NCBI RefSeq assembly: GCF_026420865.1
Contig: NZ_JAPCWC010000002.1
Coordinates: 62,001 to 126,000, forward strand
DNA length: 64,000 nucleotides
Source of the DNA: Novosphingobium clariflavum
GTDB taxonomy: Bacteria > Pseudomonadota > Alphaproteobacteria > Sphingomonadales > Sphingomonadaceae
Direction of reading: 5' to 3'
Below are positions 63,317 to 64,000 of the stretch, one piece after another; within the stretch, counting starts at the first letter, position 1, and every line of letters begins with the position of its first letter. The notes below the pieces were generated by a model. The model did not search any database and was not told the DNA's origin. It saw only the letters and a list, made by a program, of their open reading frames with translations. The position numbers and the translations under genes were made by a program.

Positions 63317-63613
63317 TCAGACTTGCGCGATGCGATCCTTGAGCATCTGGCTAGCACGGAACGTCATCACCCGACGCGGCGTGATGGGCACCTCAATCCC
63401 TGTCTTGGGATTTCGGCCGATACGTTCACCCTTGTCCCGCAACAAAAACGTACCGAAACCGGAGATCTTGACGTTCTCCCCATCGGTCAATGCGTTGGAC
63501 ATATGCTGAAGAATGGCTTCGACCATACCAAGCGATTCTGCCCGTGACAGGCCCAACCGGCGATGGATGGCTTCCGCGATCTCAGCTCTCGTCAATGTTT
63601 CCGTGGAGCGCAT
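63317..63613 (-). CDS. ihfA: Integration host factor subunit alpha
   Basis: IHF bends DNA sharply for replication, recombination and transcription. The start at 63613 ([20 protein letters not shown]) gives 98 residues. [20 protein letters not shown] and [20 protein letters not shown] are the DNA-binding arm and IhfA-type signature, including the proline that intercalates. A longer frame to 63655 was rejected. It lies between fabH and the MerR gene, the usual alphaproteobacterial order. Confidence 0.95.
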   Translation of the reverse strand: MRSTETLTRAEIAEAIHRRLGLSRAESLGMVEAILQHMSNALTDGENVKISGFGTFLLRDKGERIGRNPKTGIEVPITPRRVMTFRASQMLKDRIAQV

Positions 63614-63724
63614 AACACCACATCCCCTTCGAGCCCGAACCCCCATGACGATCATATGAAAAAATGAGGGAAAAGCAATGCTCGACGCAGGAGACTGCGC
63701 CGATTTGAAACAGGCTCAACGGAA

Positions 63725-64000
63725 CTACATCCGGATCAGGCTGGCGCCCCAGGTGAAGCCGCCGCCCATCGCTTCCAGCACGACCAGGTCGCCCTTCACG
63801 ATTCGGCCGTCCCGCACCGCCTGATCGAGCGCCAGCGGCACCGATGCAGCAGAGGTATTGGCGTGCTGGGAGACCGTCATCACCACCTTTTCGGCGGGAA
63901 GATTGAGCTTGCGCGCGGTCGCATCGAGAATGCGGGCATTGGCCTGATGCGGCACCAGCCAGTCGATGTCCTGCGCGGTGTGACCGGTTTCGGCCAGCAC
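63725..64000 (-). CDS. fabH: 3-oxoacyl-ACP synthase III (N-terminus beyond window)
   Basis: FabH starts fatty acid chains from acetyl-CoA and malonyl-ACP. About the last 90 residues are present; the start and the catalytic cysteine are off the right edge. [20 protein letters not shown] contains the catalytic histidine and [20 protein letters not shown] the catalytic asparagine. The end [13 protein letters not shown] is the standard C-terminus. ihfA follows 111 bases downstream on the same strand. Confidence 0.95.
   Translation of the reverse strand: MLAETGHTAQDIDWLVPHQANARILDATARKLNLPAEKVVMTVSQHANTSAASVPLALDQAVRDGRIVKGDLVVLEAMGGGFTWGASLIRM

Overview
The window is a dense, GC-rich bacterial chromosome segment with 60-odd protein genes and almost no accessory DNA. 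Gene content and style point to an alphaproteobacterium of the Sphingomonadales, most like Novosphingobium or a close relative. The signs are a class I lysyl-tRNA synthetase, the carA / small gene / carB, yqeY-dnaG-rpoD, rpiB-glyA-nrdR, ilvB-ilvN-ilvC and fabH-ihfA-merR arrangements, a Zymomonas-type Tgt, and a prfB with no programmed frameshift. No rRNA, tRNA, CRISPR array, integrase or transposase was found. The genus is an inference from protein flavour, not from a marker gene.

Layout. 1-4484 (minus): carB (C-terminus off the left edge), a small unknown gene and carA, for carbamoyl phosphate synthesis. 4647-9609 (plus): yqeY, dnaG, rpoD and a small membrane protein, the macromolecular-synthesis genes. 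9613-11355 (minus): an M28 peptidase with a membrane domain. 11599-16018 (plus): rpiB, glyA, a small membrane protein, nrdR, a TrmJ-like methylase, rpsD with a structured leader, and a 53-residue gene. 16092-24856 (minus): a long same-strand run with tgt and queA (queuosine), a DUF481 porin-like protein, an ABC-2 exporter, cyclophilin, coaD, ispA, xseB and a YbjN protein. 24987-28778: purL, DUF1345 and serB. 28771-37187 (plus): miaA, then the branched-chain amino acid block ilvB-ilvN-ilvC, three small envelope or membrane genes, and leuA. leuA is preceded by a leucine-rich leader peptide. 37453-42832: a diguanylate cyclase, a nitronate-monooxygenase-like enzyme, a lipoprotein-type methyltransferase, prfB, a peroxiredoxin and an orphan lipoyl-domain protein.

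42938-49723 is the most accessory-looking stretch. It holds a class A acid phosphatase and a LuxC-like acyl reductase translationally coupled to a LuxE/EhpF-like adenylating enzyme. A TetR regulator is divergent from them and is followed by a short-chain dehydrogenase and a CitE-like lyase. The LuxE/LuxC pair should form a carboxylic-acid-to-aldehyde reduction module, with no luciferase genes present.

49778-64000 returns to ordinary genes: an exported M28 peptidase, ettA, an RcnB-like protein broken by a one-base frameshift, a 2OG-Fe(II) oxygenase, DUF1003, class I lysS and an MscS channel. Then come padR with DUF2218 behind a striking AT-rich double operator, a DinG-type helicase, a SixA-like phosphatase, a MerR regulator, ihfA and the end of fabH.

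The observations most worth following are the LuxE/LuxC module, the leuA leader peptide, the predicted secreted methyltransferase, the padR operator, the frameshifted RcnB gene, the hairpin covering the queA start and the overlapping divergent starts of serB and miaA.
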